Shown in pieces: positions 20,558-31,032 of a stretch of DNA of 64,000 nt. The notes under the pieces are model-generated. The model saw only the letters and a program-made list of their open reading frames with translations, was not told the DNA's origin and ran no database searches. Where the stretch lies: the NCBI GenBank assembly GCA_030704615.1, contig CM060732.1:25544001-25608000 (forward strand), in the 5' to 3' direction. Source of the DNA: Takakia lepidozioides. Taxonomy: Eukaryota; Streptophyta; Takakiopsida; Takakiales; Takakiaceae. Both the position numbers and the translations under genes were made by a program. Every line of letters begins with the position of its first letter. The stretch's first letter is position 1.

Positions 20558-20749
20558 AAGCAAACAATTGCAGCACCGCAGGCACTACAGCTGCTAAGGG
20601 AGTTGCGATTGGAGGGGCTGCTACGCAAGGACTGGTCCTTGCATCATCGGCGGTATATGATTCAATTTCTTCAGAACTTTGAGCCTCGGACGGGAGTTAC
20701 CCAGGTGAGGGGAGTAGACATAGAAATTACTCCCCAGTACCTGTAGCAA

Positions 20750-21781
20750 TTGTTTGATTTGCCATCAAGTCATGTGGATGTGGATGAGCACAGGGCAAGA
20801 TTGCAGATAGGGAATTTGTTCCAAGAAGGGAGTTTATTTAAAACTCAAGGTTACGCTTGTACCAAAGCCGAGTACCCAGGGCTTAGGGAAGTTGGCCAAA
20901 TATTGAACGTTCTGTTTGCCATGAAACAGAACCAACAGTATTTGAGCAGGTCATTCACAGAGAAGATCCTGAAAGCTTTGAGGGGAGAGGATGTCGCTTG
21001 GGCAGAGTTAATGTACAATGGACTGGTGGACAAGATGAAGAGGTTGCAGGGCACTGTTGCTAAGTCTCCGATCATTGTGTCTGGTCCAGTCATTGCCCAA
21101 ATCATTCTTGATTCTTGCATACTTGATACTCAGGAACGTAAGGAGATGGGAGTGTTTGAGGCAGAAATCACTGCAATTGAAGAGCAGGGCTCTTCACATA
21201 GTGAAGGTGGACTGGCAGGGAAACACCAGTCTAAGAGACAGAGGCGGGGTATGACTGTAGTGGCGGATCCACTGGCTTCACGGAAACCGCACGAGAATAT
21301 TTCCCAAGCTCTTGTGCAGGATGGGGCACAACAGCACAGAGAGCTGTTATTATTGGAAGCACGGCCTTCGGAAAGGGAAGAGGAAGTCACTTCGATACCA
21401 CAGCCACCACAACCAATTGACTCAGTTGTTTTAGAGGTTCCACAGTTAGTACATGCTGTGACATCACCCCCAATCGCTCTGGAAGGAGAAAGGTTGGACA
21501 TTCCCACTACAGAGCAGGTCGTGGCCGAAATTGAGAAGGGTGATCTTCTCTATGAAAACTCTGGCTTGGTAGGGGAATCAGTGGTTCCAGAGGTGCAGCG
21601 GTTGTCCAGGGAAAACCTTGCTGTGCATGTAGTACCCACACCTGTGATGGAGGTACCAAGGGTAGAATATCAGGACACTGCAGCACCTGTGGAGGATGAG
21701 GTGGTTCAGGAAGAAAATTTGGTGGGGCAATGGCCTGAATGGTTGGTGAGGCATCACACTGTGGAGGATCAGGGAGAATAA
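20750..21781 (+). CDS. Extra 3' ORF 2, unrecognised
   Basis: 343 codons. The N-terminal third looks like a folded helical domain (EVGQILNVLFAMKQNQQYLS; ALRGEDVAWAELMYNGLVDK); the remainder is Glu/Pro/Val-rich and probably disordered. It lies between integrase and the 3' LTR on the coding strand, so it is part of the element. No family recognised. Confidence 0.65.
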   Translation: MFDLPSSHVDVDEHRARLQIGNLFQEGSLFKTQGYACTKAEYPGLREVGQILNVLFAMKQNQQYLSRSFTEKILKALRGEDVAWAELMYNGLVDKMKRLQGTVAKSPIIVSGPVIAQIILDSCILDTQERKEMGVFEAEITAIEEQGSSHSEGGLAGKHQSKRQRRGMTVVADPLASRKPHENISQALVQDGAQQHRELLLLEARPSEREEEVTSIPQPPQPIDSVVLEVPQLVHAVTSPPIALEGERLDIPTTEQVVAEIEKGDLLYENSGLVGESVVPEVQRLSRENLAVHVVPTPVMEVPRVEYQDTAAPVEDEVVQEENLVGQWPEWLVRHHTVEDQGE

Positions 21782-21814
21782 CAGCAAGTTCACCATGATG
21801 ACTCTCAGCAGGAC

Positions 21815-22283
21815 ATGCTTATGAGTTCCATAAGCAGAACACTTAATTTGTTGGGCACTTATGTGAAATCCCATGTTCCATCTATCCAATTGGCAGCTTT
21901 GAGGGAGGAACTCAGGAAGGAGTTTGAGGCTCGAATTGCCACTGAGTGTGCTAACAAGGTTGATGAGGAGATCAATCTCAAGTTACAGCAAGAGTTATAG
22001 GACACAAAGGCTGCTTTGCAGTTGGCCAAGGGACATTTGATTGAAGCAGGCCTCGAGCAGGACCAGTTGCATGAAGCACATAAGCAACAGTTATACCAAA
22101 TGCAGGTGAAGCATGAAGGCAAGTTGCAAGAAGTGAATGTACTACATATAGAGTTGTAGGCAGAACATGAAAAGATGACCATACAATGTGCTACACTCAC
22201 AACTACTCTTGAGCAAACTGCATTAGAAGTTAACAGACAATGCTGCTTGTTTTCTGGCACGCTATCACATTGAGCAGCAAAAG
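21815..22283 (+). CDS. Extra 3' ORF 2 continuation: coiled-coil segment
   Basis: The same strand continues with LAALREELRKEFEARIATEC and NKVDEEINLKLQQEL to a TAG near 22000, then further Gln/Glu/His/Leu-rich heptad-like sequence (HEAHKQQLYQMQVKHEGKLQ) up to about 22270 with another TAG near 22157. It is a long coiled coil broken by stops. Confidence 0.55.
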
Positions 22284-22949
22284 ATGCAATCACGATTTCT
22301 GAGTTATTCCAGTGGGGATCATTGGGTCTTACCTTCAGTGCCACCTCATATGTACCTATATGATGCAAAAGTTATGATGCAAAAGGATTCACAACTTCGT
22401 TCATGGTTTCATTCGGCTTGGAACAATTTGACAACACAGAAATTCGGCCCGGAGGATATTTTTTTTAAGGGACATGAAGCCTGGACATACTTACACTGTT
22501 CCAAAGTCATTGGCACACCTCTCACCTATACGGATAAGGCGTTCAGGGTGTTCACTAATTTTTCAATTAAGCGCTTACAACAAGTTGTACAGTTTAAACT
22601 TCCAGACATGGTGGGATCACATTGTATGCCATACAGGATTCCAGTTAAAGTTCGGCCGTTAAAACACCTCAGGGGGGACGAGGATTCTGATACTACTGTT
22701 TCTTCTGCGGACTCTTTTGACATGGCCGAAGACTATGCACTTCAAATGGCAGAGAAGAAACGACGGGGATCTCCTATGCCTGAGAGATTACCTCGTTATC
22801 AGCCAAAGGAGGGTCGGACATTTCCAAGTAGTGCTCAATCATCTCCATCAGCCAGTGACAGGACTCGGGCTCGCACACGAAGTCCTTCACGGGACTCTCA
22901 CCGTCAAAAGGGTGCTCGCTCACAAAGGTTTGCTAATCCCAAACAGTAA
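22284..22949 (+). CDS. Extra 3' ORF 3, unrecognised with basic Ser/Arg tail
   Basis: 221 codons, likely the C-terminus of the same extra protein. It has a folded part (KVMMQKDSQLRSWFHSAWN; SKVIGTPLTYTDKAFRVFTN) and a Ser/Arg/Pro-rich end (SASDRTRARTRSPSRDSHRQ) that may bind nucleic acid. It stops 22 bases before the polypurine tract. Confidence 0.6.
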   Translation: MQSRFLSYSSGDHWVLPSVPPHMYLYDAKVMMQKDSQLRSWFHSAWNNLTTQKFGPEDIFFKGHEAWTYLHCSKVIGTPLTYTDKAFRVFTNFSIKRLQQVVQFKLPDMVGSHCMPYRIPVKVRPLKHLRGDEDSDTTVSSADSFDMAEDYALQMAEKKRRGSPMPERLPRYQPKEGRTFPSSAQSSPSASDRTRARTRSPSRDSHRQKGARSQRFANPKQ

Positions 22950-22970
22950 ACCGTGAGGACTCGGCTTTTT

Positions 22971-22988
22971 GAGAGGGGGAGGGGTAAA
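22971..22988 (+). other. Polypurine tract
   Basis: GAGAGGGGGAGGGGTAAA abuts the right LTR, as expected for plus-strand priming. Confidence 0.88.
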
Positions 22989-23936
22989 TGTTAGAGGGCT
23001 GCTTGGGACTTAGACGTTTTTTATGGGTTCTGTAGGGTACCCTTAATTTTTGCGCAGACTGAGACCAACAGGAGCTTTAGGGGTGGCAGCAGCAGGCTTT
23101 AGGGGGGTCACACAGCCCAGCACAGCTTTACACAGCCAGTCACAGCTCGACATAGCCCGACACAGCCAGTCATAGCTTTGCACAGCCAGACACAGCCCGA
23201 CACAGCCCGGCACAGCCAGTCACAGCCCGACACAGCTTGACACAGTCCGGCACAGCCTAACACAGCCAGTCACAGCTCGACACAGCTTGACACAGCCTGT
23301 CACAGTACATAGGGAACAATTATCATTAACAAGGAACGACTGTGATGGAACGACATCTGCAGAGGGAACGGGTTACTTCAGGGATGACGGTTAGTTAGTT
23401 AGGTGATTAGAACAGCTTGCGGGTAGATAAAGAGAGCGGCAACGAAAAGAGGGGGACTTCACGGGGAGCGCTTTTGGGTCATGCATGAGAGGAGATCAGG
23501 CGGAGAGGAAGAACGAGAGCACGGAGAAGCAGGAGAGATAAACAGTAGATGCTTGTTACTTGCAAAGCTGGAGTGCTACTGTTGGGCGGATTAGTGTCAC
23601 TATGGCATTGGCCTTATACTGATAAATCATAATTTGATACTTATTCGATACAATCGCACTGCGTAGAGAGACATGAATGAAGCTGTGGAATGAATGCATG
23701 ATTAACATGAAATTAGTAGATACTGAAGCAATCTGATGCTTCAGTATACACGGTAAGGTAAATTGATAACATGAAGACGAGAAGGAATACAAATAGGAAT
23801 CACAACCATGATACACTAGCTGCAGGTCATGACTGATTGTTCTGAGCGGGCTAAGTGCTTAGAGATATCCAACTCTTCTATCTTGGAGTTTCCACCTCGG
23901 ATAGCGAAGGGATGGGTGAGTAAAAGCCGCTCGACA
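22989..23936 (+). repeat. Right (3') LTR, 948 bp, of the Tat/Athila-like element
   Basis: Same ends as the left LTR. It is about 93 bp longer because the CACAGCC-type tandem repeat (about 23105-23310) has more units. Followed by TAGTG at 23937-23941. Confidence 0.93.
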
Positions 23937-25015
23937 TAGTGCTGCCCCGCACATGAATCCCATGCCTCCCATGTCTCCTCCCTCAGGAGCAGGAGGTGGA
24001 CCATCCGGCCTTGGAGCCGGTACCACCTGAGCTGTAGCCATGGCAGCGAGCCTCTGCTCTAGCTGCTGAAGCCGGTTGGCCATGCCTTGGTCACCACCCT
24101 GACCTCCGCGTCCTTGGCCATCTTGAGCTTGCCCTTGGCCTGCACCTCGTGCCTGGCCACCTCGTCCTCTCTGGGCTGCTCCACCTCGCCCCTGGCCACC
24201 ATTGTTCCCTTGGAATTGGCCTAGGTGAAACTCAGGGTGCAAACCACAACACTGGGCCTCTCCATGCCTGTACTTGCCACAATGCCCACACTGCAACTGT
24301 GCAGGCTGTGCAGGTGCCAAACCATTGCCTCCCTCTGGGCAATCCTTCTTGACATGGGGTCCTCCACATGTCCAGCACACCACATTCCCCGTTGTTGGCT
24401 TGCAAATGAAGGGAGAGACCCCTGCATCTGAGGTCCTCTCTGTCCTTCCCTGGGCTTCACCTGAGCTCCCTTGTTGCCTTGAGCACGTTGAGGTAGTGGC
24501 TGGCTAGGAGCACCACTACCCCGTGGTGCCTCCTTAGCAAATCCCACCATGACCACTCGTTCCTCCACCATGTTGAGCTCTATCCGCTCTGCTAGCAAAA
24601 ACACATTTGCTAAGGTGGGTTGGGCCGCTTGTAGGAGAGTTGCATCCCGCACCCTTCTCCTCAGCTCCTTGTCCAATATCCCGTACCAGAACTGGACTGC
24701 CTGAGCTTCTGTAACCCCTTGGGTTACATTTATCAAGCGCCTCATGCGAGTGAAAGCCTCCCTCAAGCTCTCAGTAGGCTTCCTCTGGAACTCTTGCAAG
24801 CTCCTCAACTTCTCTGTCCTCACCCCTTGGTAGTTCCTTCTCAACTCTTTGAAGAACTCCACAACAGGGTTGAAGGCAGGCACCGCCACTGGTGCTGGTG
24901 CTGGTGCAGCAGTAGTTTGGGTGGACGTCGTAGTTGCTGTTTCACTAGTCCCACTACTGCTCGTGGAAGCTGTTGTTGTAGCTGCAGCTGCCGGTGTGGC
25001 TGCTAAAACGAAGGT
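23937..25015 (-). CDS. Gag with CCHC knuckle of the methyltransferase retrotransposon
   Basis: Minus-strand coding from about 25015. It opens with an Ala/Thr/Ser-rich leader, then the retrotransposon capsid region (FFKELRRNYQGVRTEKLRSL; VQFWYGILDKELRRRVRDAT), a basic Gln/Gly-rich linker, CWTCGGPHVKKDC and CGHCGKYRHGEAQC (zinc knuckles), then Gly/Gln/Arg-rich sequence to the insertion point. One frame change near 24370 separates the two halves. The upstream boundary near 25015 is abrupt, suggesting a 5' truncation. Confidence 0.82.
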
Positions 25016-25520
25016 TCCCGAAAGCACAACAAGAAGGCAAAAATAGTGGAAGCATATGCACGATGGTGGCTGTAGTGCCGAGACAGTCCTCGCATGTGAC
25101 AGACACGCTTCATCATCATCATGAACATTGCGCGCAAAAGAGGAACAATCGCGTGCATAGAAACGCCTACTGCAACATCGGACAACAAACAGCCGTCAAA
25201 AGAGAGCGGCCGGGATTTGGTGGGAAGATCATTGCCATTTTTGCAGCCCTAAAAATGGAGGGCTCGGATGGGTTATGGGAATGGATAGTGGCGATCCTGC
25301 GCCGTCAGCGGACTGGATGGCAGGGGACTGGCCAGCGGACTGGCGGACTGCTGGGCAGCGGACTGGCCAGCACCGGACTGGCAGACTGGAGGGCAGCGGA
25401 CTCATGGGCGGGGGACTGACCGCGCGGCGGACGGGGGCGCGGGCGGGGTGCTGGGGAGCCCGGCGTCCGTGCGCGGGGCCCACCGGCCCATTGAAGACCC
25501 TATTATCTTAAAATGAGAGG
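25016..25520. other. Non-coding stretch with a GGACTGGC minisatellite
   Basis: No gene recognised. At 25305-25405 units like GCGGACTGGC or GGACTGGCAGAC recur about seven times. Nothing resembling a 5' LTR or a tRNA primer site is visible next to the Gag fragment. Confidence 0.6.
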
Positions 25521-27078
25521 CTATGTTAGTTGATAGTTCAACAATAAAATCAATGTTGATGACTTCCATTTTGCCGTACACCTAAATGCTACATTAAAAG
25601 TCAACTCCTGATCTGTTGTATATTTTAGCAAAAGTGTTTCCAACTGCGAGATATGTTTCCTCTTCATGTGAAATTTACAGGTGTCTTGTCTTGCATTCAC
25701 ATTCCTGCATCTCTCACATACGAATTGAAGGCCAACTTTGCAGCCTAACTGGTTGACAGTTCCAGACTGGGACGAAGGTTTATGGGGCGTCCCAATTGAC
25801 ATTTGATCTAACAGGATCTACGATAACCTGCGCAGCACAGTATCCGAGAATCCTGGGCATGGTAGCCTCTCAGATGATAAAGACGACACGGAGTGCCGAG
25901 TCTCACAATTATTTTACTTGTTTACCTGTAGACAGCCCTGATCAAGTGCATTAACAATAACTCCAACAGTACCACCCAACCTGCACCGCTGCCCTTCAAC
26001 AGACTGCACGACCGTTGAGCAAAAACTCAAATGCAGAAGACAGCATGCAGAAGTTACGTAGACAACAACTGAGATCGCGCGTTCCAAAAACGGCGGAAGG
26101 GCCTCATCAGCTGCCCTTATCCGAAGTAAAAAACTTTCTCCACCAAATCGTCATCTTTACGAATTTCGTAAGTCCCTAGATGCGCGTTACGAAAAGTACC
26201 TCCTCCTGTCAGGATGATTTCTTCCCGTCTGAGAAGACAACGATTTTAACAACGGACATTTCTAAGCGATTTTTAATTTAAAGGGCATAAGCTTTTGGTG
26301 CAGATCATTTCTACATGTTATCAAGACCATTTCTCTTAGCAAACCACAGAACAAGACAATCTATTACATTCCCTTCATGGCGTGAGGAAGCTCAGAAGTA
26401 GAAGTGGGACTTGGAAGATAGTTGCACTTTGAGAATCGCATTGGACAGATTAGTACATTCTGGTGATATCAATACCTAAAAAACAAATTTCACATGTAGC
26501 TGAACTCAGCTTCCCATAGAGGTTCGTAGCTATTGCCCTTATAGCTTTGACAATGAATCAAACTGATTCTGCAAACTTTATAAGAATTTGGTGCTACAAT
26601 CAAAAGATGGGCCAGGAGAGAAAATATATATGAATCACGATACACTGTCCGCGCAGATGGCATACAGACACATTTGATGAGTACAAGCACGAGGCGATCA
26701 AATTGCTCACTAGGCCTATGACTTCATGACTCTCACTCTAATGCATTCTGCCAGATCATCACATAGATGAATCACTACATGACATGTGATGTCTTTCTAC
26801 CTATCAAATTCAATTTGTGAAAGAATTAACTCTTGAGTGTGCCTGAAACGTCAACATTTGACTCGAAAGAATTGGAGCGAAAACCAGGATAGCACAACTC
26901 CATGCCAATGGCGATAATCTTAATCCTGCTGCCAACACGGCAATTGTCGGTCCACCAGTGATAGAAATCGCAGAAAACGCATGAGATTATAACTGTGAAT
27001 ATGACTGCAAGACATAAAAAACCTTACATTTCCTGACGGGCTTCCTGCAGGACCTTCAGCACCTGCCGATGAGCTCCC
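25521..27078 (-). repeat. Inverted duplicate of the 3' end of the proline-rich protein gene (copy 1, pseudogene)
   Basis: Reverse complement of 47775-49551. It starts exactly at GGGAGCTCATCGGCAGGTGC inside the third exon of the GPI-anchored protein gene (SSSAGAEGPAGSPSGN readable at 27078-27030). It continues through a damaged final exon (about 26945-26860, with the anchor-signal start deleted) and about 1.3 kb of 3' flank to CTATCAACTAACAT. Both edges are sharp, so this is a gene fragment duplication and not expressed as the parent protein. Confidence 0.88.
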
Positions 27079-27084
27079 GGAGGA

Positions 27085-27330
27085 GACGGAGACCCAAGGT
27101 CGAGAGTCGAGAGCTAGTTTAGCGTAGAGCAGATACAGGATGCCATAGTGCCACGTCATCGTCGTCAGCCATGTCATCGTCGTCATTTCTGTGTGTCGGT
27201 TGTAACGGAAGTTCGCAGAGACGCGACTTTCAAAGACTCGAGTGAAACTCTTATACTGGTTGAGCTCCTTGGCTTTGCTTTGTAGATGCGAATGGACTGA
27301 ATCATGATACCACTGATGTTAGAGAGGGGT
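27085..27330 (-). repeat. Dispersed repeat R, copy 1
   Basis: Contains CTAGTTTAGCGTAGAGCAG, GCCATAGTGCCACGTCATCG and GCGAATGGACTGAATCATGA. The same blocks occur in reverse orientation at 36285-36555 and partly at 30960-31140 and 58455-58555. It directly abuts the duplicated gene fragment at 27078. Origin unknown: it may be a transposon end or a duplicated promoter/leader. Confidence 0.7.
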
Positions 27331-28899
27331 GAGTGTCTGTGATGGCAAAATGTGTCACAATGATTAGCATCACATAGTCCCTGGGCACTTACCTGCAGGA
27401 GTAAAAACCTGGATATCCTTAAATACAGAGCTCAGTCTATCTGTTACTAGGGAAGGAGGAAGAGAGTCTCATCAGGTTGAATGATGGAAGCTTATAGGTG
27501 GAAGTGAGAGAAAAATTGTCCAAGTTACATACGGAGATCATTGAGGGAAAGACCATTGTAGGAGTGCTACGCCGTGCTGTTGAACTCACATGGGAGGGTA
27601 ACAGTCAGCGCGTGGTGGAGAAGTAAATGGCTACTTCAGTCTGGGGAAGGAAGAATTAGCGGTGCGTGCAGATGAGTGGGGTCTTTCGTCAGATGCTCTC
27701 CTCCACTATAAAAATGCAGATCGAATTTTCGCTGGAGGCATTTCCTCGACAGGACATGTGGAATTCAGGAGGTAATTTTCGATCCTGGGCCTGGCTCTGT
27801 TCTCTCTCGCTCGTCAATAGCGGGCATACAGCGACATTGTTGGAATGCAATCGTCATTCTAACTCAATTAACCTAAAACTGAGGAACTTTCTAGGATTGG
27901 AATATGACCTTACTCTCTCTGTGTTTAAGCTGTAGGGTGCAATCGGGCATCAACTTGTTGCCATAATAAGGAGCTTTCTGGACGAATCTGGAAAATCTCA
28001 ATCAAAAGTCGATCTTCAAAAGCATAGGCAGCAATTAGCTTGCTTATATTGAAGATCGATTCTGCAACGAGTTAAATTCTAGGGTGCATGTTGACATGAA
28101 GTTATAAAAGATTATGCAGAGAAAAGCTGGGAGGGCTCAACTAGGTCCCATTCTTGACAGAGTAGTGGTGGCCCCCTCTCCACTCCCTCCCCTCCCCTTT
28201 CTCCCCCATCTGCCAGATATCATTCTGCCCTGGTGGATGCCAAACCTTTCCAGTGTGCACAAAAGCCAAGCTCTTTCCATTGGATCGCATTGGAAAGATT
28301 CTGCATAGTCGATCAAATCCGCAAACTTGTCAACTAGTCTCTCCCACTCGGTAATCCCATGGCCCTCACTACGGACTACCACAGAACTCATCCCTACTGT
28401 TCACTCCCGGATTTCATGTACGAACAAATATGTATTGTATACATCCAAACCTCCTTAAAATGTTTGCGTATTGTAGAGCCCACTGAAGTAATTAATAAAT
28501 AAGCGAGACTGCCATTGGCTCCTCTCTATTTCTGACCATTCTCCATCTAAGTCCAGCGAGAGCTCTATGGGTGCAGGGTCCAGGTAACACAAAGTGTTAG
28601 AGCAATGAGCTGGTGCAGAGTAAGCGGATAGGTCGGGCGGGGTACAGGTAGGAAGGGTGGTAGGGGGGACCCAGAGATGGGCAAGAAAGCGCGTGCAGCA
28701 GCTATCAAAGTTTGTGTGGAGGCAACGCGAGTCTAGTGCAGATGAACCTTCAGAATTAAATCTTAAACTCGATAGTCAAGGTTTTCTTTCGTCGTAGCGG
28801 CTGGGGAAGTCTGTACTCAGTCTGTACTCAAACATGGAGGTTTTAGTAATACGTAGAGATTACGTACCGGTTTCTGAACGCCGCACTGAACCAGATAGA
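27331..28899. other. No recognised gene
   Basis: AT-rich sequence. An 84-codon minus frame at 28391-28137 (ITEWERLVDKFADLIDYAES) looks protein-like but matches no family I know and has no visible splice context. Confidence 0.4.
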
Positions 28900-28934
28900 G
28901 TCATTTGCAAGTTGAGCGGTCATGCTGGTCGATG

Positions 28935-29421
28935 GAATCAGCTTTGGCTTGCCACCAGAAGTTCCTGAGCTGCAGCCAGCTGCCAACCAAATAATCCGAC
29001 ATATAACTTAGCTGCTGGCCAGTAAAATTTGATAATTTAGTACATGCAGCACTTGATAGGATCCGGACAAAGAATGGGCGACATATCACCATCAGCACTC
29101 GCTGGATATCCTGCTCGATGTCCGCATGCGATATCCACAAGGCTATGGCAAACAACGTCTTATGAGTACATTCTTCAGACTGAACAGGTTGATGCTTTCT
29201 TTGAACCAGTCAGTAGACATTGAGTCTGTCTGGCCCTTGCGCTTGAACCGTCCTAAGTACTCTGTGTGGGCATTGTGCCGCAGAATGGTTTTAAGCACAC
29301 TTTCTTGCACCTCCCAGGCATGTTGAGTCATCGAGTTGAACTCGAAGATGAGTTTCTCATAATTTGGAGCGGGTGGTGGTACTAGAAGAGCTGGCCCAGC
29401 CAATAAACTACCCGTCTGCAT
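28935..29421 (-). pseudogene. GH3 acyl-acid amido synthetase, N-terminal fragment
   Basis: The minus frame from 29421 reads APNYEKLIFEFNSMTQHAWE, then HNAHTEYLGRFKRKGQTDS, the N-terminus of plant GH3 enzymes, which join amino acids to auxin or jasmonate. Downstream the conserved HADIEQDIQRV (about 29125) is followed, after a one-base frame change, by GDMSPILCPDPIK, another GH3 hallmark. Nothing of the remaining roughly 450 residues is present. The fragment has stops and indels, so it is a relic. Confidence 0.75.
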
Positions 29422-29499
29422 GATTATATATTGATTAGTTCATACTCCACTTTATTTCTTCCTAGGTAGACTTTCTGACCAGAGATTCCTCACAGTGCA

Positions 29500-29622
29500 C
29501 TTGCTTGGTGCCTGCAGAATTCATGTCAATGTGGAGGCGGCAAAATGCATTCTTAAGTGGGATCGACAGGATGCTGCAACTTATGTGCTGCTGTCCAACG
29601 TCTATGCTGCAGCTGGCATAAA
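29500..29622 (+). pseudogene. PPR protein relic (E-motif region)
   Basis: With no ATG and too short to stand alone, one plus frame reads ACRIHVNVEAAKCILKWDRQ then DAATYVLLSNVYAAAG, the E-motif segment of PLS-type PPR proteins. It is closest in wording to the copies at 39000-38880 and 60790-60680. No PPR repeats flank it. Confidence 0.75.
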
Positions 29623-30509
29623 ATGATGCATGATCATAATCATTCATGGTGCCACATTCCTTGGCAGAGAAGTGCTTAACCATGTTAGTTGTCCCTTAAA
29701 GTAAAGCTGCGTGGCACAAGCAAGTGCCCATATTGGACCAGAATGTTTTGTAATATTCAGACTGAATCTCAGAACTTCCTTTGGACATATACCGGCCCCA
29801 AGGATGGCATCCAATTCTGCACAGTACGAGTGAAAATGATAGACAGGTGGTATTGAAAAGTGGCTGAACAAAATATCAATATTTTTTAATTAATTTCAAA
29901 TGAAATAATTTTATTTTTACTTTTTTACTTTTTTTAAAGGGGATGAAGCCCCGATAATTTATTTCTGGGGAAAAAATAAACCCCTGTGGGACCATAAGGC
30001 ATACACACCTTTCGGTGAGGGCAAACCCGAGATACTTTTAACAACGAGAAAACCATCTGAGTGGATGAAAGTATTAGTTTAGACTCAAGAGGTACCCCTA
30101 GAGCCTGGCTATGGCTCACGAGATGCGAGCTTTCAACACAGAGAGAATAATTGTGACGGGAGTTTGTCAACAATGGAAGATGGGTTCTATAACAATGATG
30201 AAGAGAAAACCCCATTACACGCAGCATATAGAAGGAGAGCAGTCTGGACCGTCTGCTATAGGGGAAGAAGAAGCGCATAATAAGCATTGATCTGGCAAGC
30301 AATGGAGGAGAAAAAGTGGGGAAGTGCAGGCAGGGATCTACAAAGGAAAGGGAGCCTGGACCGGCTGCAAATTGGGATTTCAGATAACCTCTGAACTCTG
30401 AAAAGTAACTATACGAAAGGGCAGACAAGGGCGGAACTAAGTGAAAGGAAAAAATAAAAATAAAAATAAAAATTGCCGATCGCAAAGAGGAAGCTTGCAT
30501 GGAGATCTA
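29623..30509. other. No recognised gene; A-rich stretch
   Basis: Two minus-strand open frames (29871-29644 and 30500-29934) show no domain I recognise. 29875-29940 is AT-rich with a poly(T)/A run. Confidence 0.4.
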
Positions 30510-31032
30510 CTAGTCGAAGCAGAGTCTGGTGGAGCGCTTCCCACCGATATGCTTCCAGTTGACCTCCCTTTCAAATTCGGGTGATTCAAGGCAGCGAAGC
30601 TGCTGCGAACTGCCAGGAGTTTGGTGGGCTCTTGGACCATTGACAGCTTGACGTCGAAGAGCAACTGCATAGGAACTTGTTTTTGCCCCAAGATCTTTGG
30701 AATTTCCTGAGGAGCCCAGGTTCAGCCTCTGGATCCCTGCTAATGTCTGCATGCATTTTAACCCAAGCCTTTCTTGCCTCAATCTGGACCTCATGAAATA
30801 TTGTAGACAGAAAAAACAGAGACACACCCTCTCTTTGCTTTTTTTTTTGAGAAGGTGGGAGTCCATATGAAGCAACTGTCATAACTGAAAAGCTTTTGAA
30901 CTGAAGAGGGTGACCCTGGTTTTCAAATAATTTTCCTCTTTTCATAAAACTTGAATATATCCCATCTATCTGGACGTTGTTGTTGCTAGTAGTGTTCTCA
31001 GAAGTCGTCGCTAGTAGTGCGGAGCAACGCAA
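30510..31032 (-). CDS. Possible gene fragment of unknown family
   Basis: A minus frame from 31032 (148 codons) includes FMKRGKLFENQGHPLQF and FHEVQIEARKAWVKMHADIS. Another frame (30691-30437) overlaps its end. Its 5' part is dispersed repeat R, so the start may be recruited from the repeat. Function not recognised; it may be chance coding. Confidence 0.25.

Larger units (their letters stand above)
13751..23936 (+). mobile_element. Complete Tat/Athila-like Ty3/gypsy element nested in the methyltransferase element
   Basis: Bounded by LTRs (13751-14605 and 22989-23936, both TGTTAGAGGG...CGACA) and a perfect TAGTG duplication. Behind the left LTR is a tRNA-type primer site (14608-14625); before the right LTR is a polypurine tract (22971-22988). 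Gene order is Gag, CCHC knuckle, protease, RT, RNase H, integrase, then about 3.6 kb of extra coding sequence before the 3' LTR. Long LTRs, the DGGSGVN protease and the FLDDF RT motif point to the Tat/Athila side of Ty3/gypsy. Stops and frame changes show this copy is no longer autonomous. Confidence 0.93.
7734..25015 (-). mobile_element. Ty3/gypsy retrotransposon carrying a cytosine methyltransferase and a PHD finger (interrupted)
   Basis: Read on the minus strand the element runs Gag with CCHC knuckle (25015-23937), [10.2-kb nested insertion], a linker protein region, DNMT3-like C5 methyltransferase (13056-11750), reverse transcriptase, RNase H, integrase (HHCC and DDE), PHD finger (8474-8340), 3' UTR and a candidate LTR. 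Joining the halves at the duplicated TAGTG keeps one reading frame across the junction, proving they were one gene. No aspartic protease motif is visible. The 5' end looks truncated near 25015 and no 5' LTR was found. Several in-frame stops plus a few indels show it is dead. Methyltransferase capture by eukaryotic retrotransposons is, from memory, reported in dinoflagellates and a charophyte alga. Confidence 0.85.

Noticed and set aside
19721-22949. Env-like glycoprotein in the Tat/Athila-like element
   Set aside because: No signal peptide, transmembrane helix or cleavage motif; zinc knuckle, coiled coil and basic tail argue for an internal nucleic-acid-related protein.
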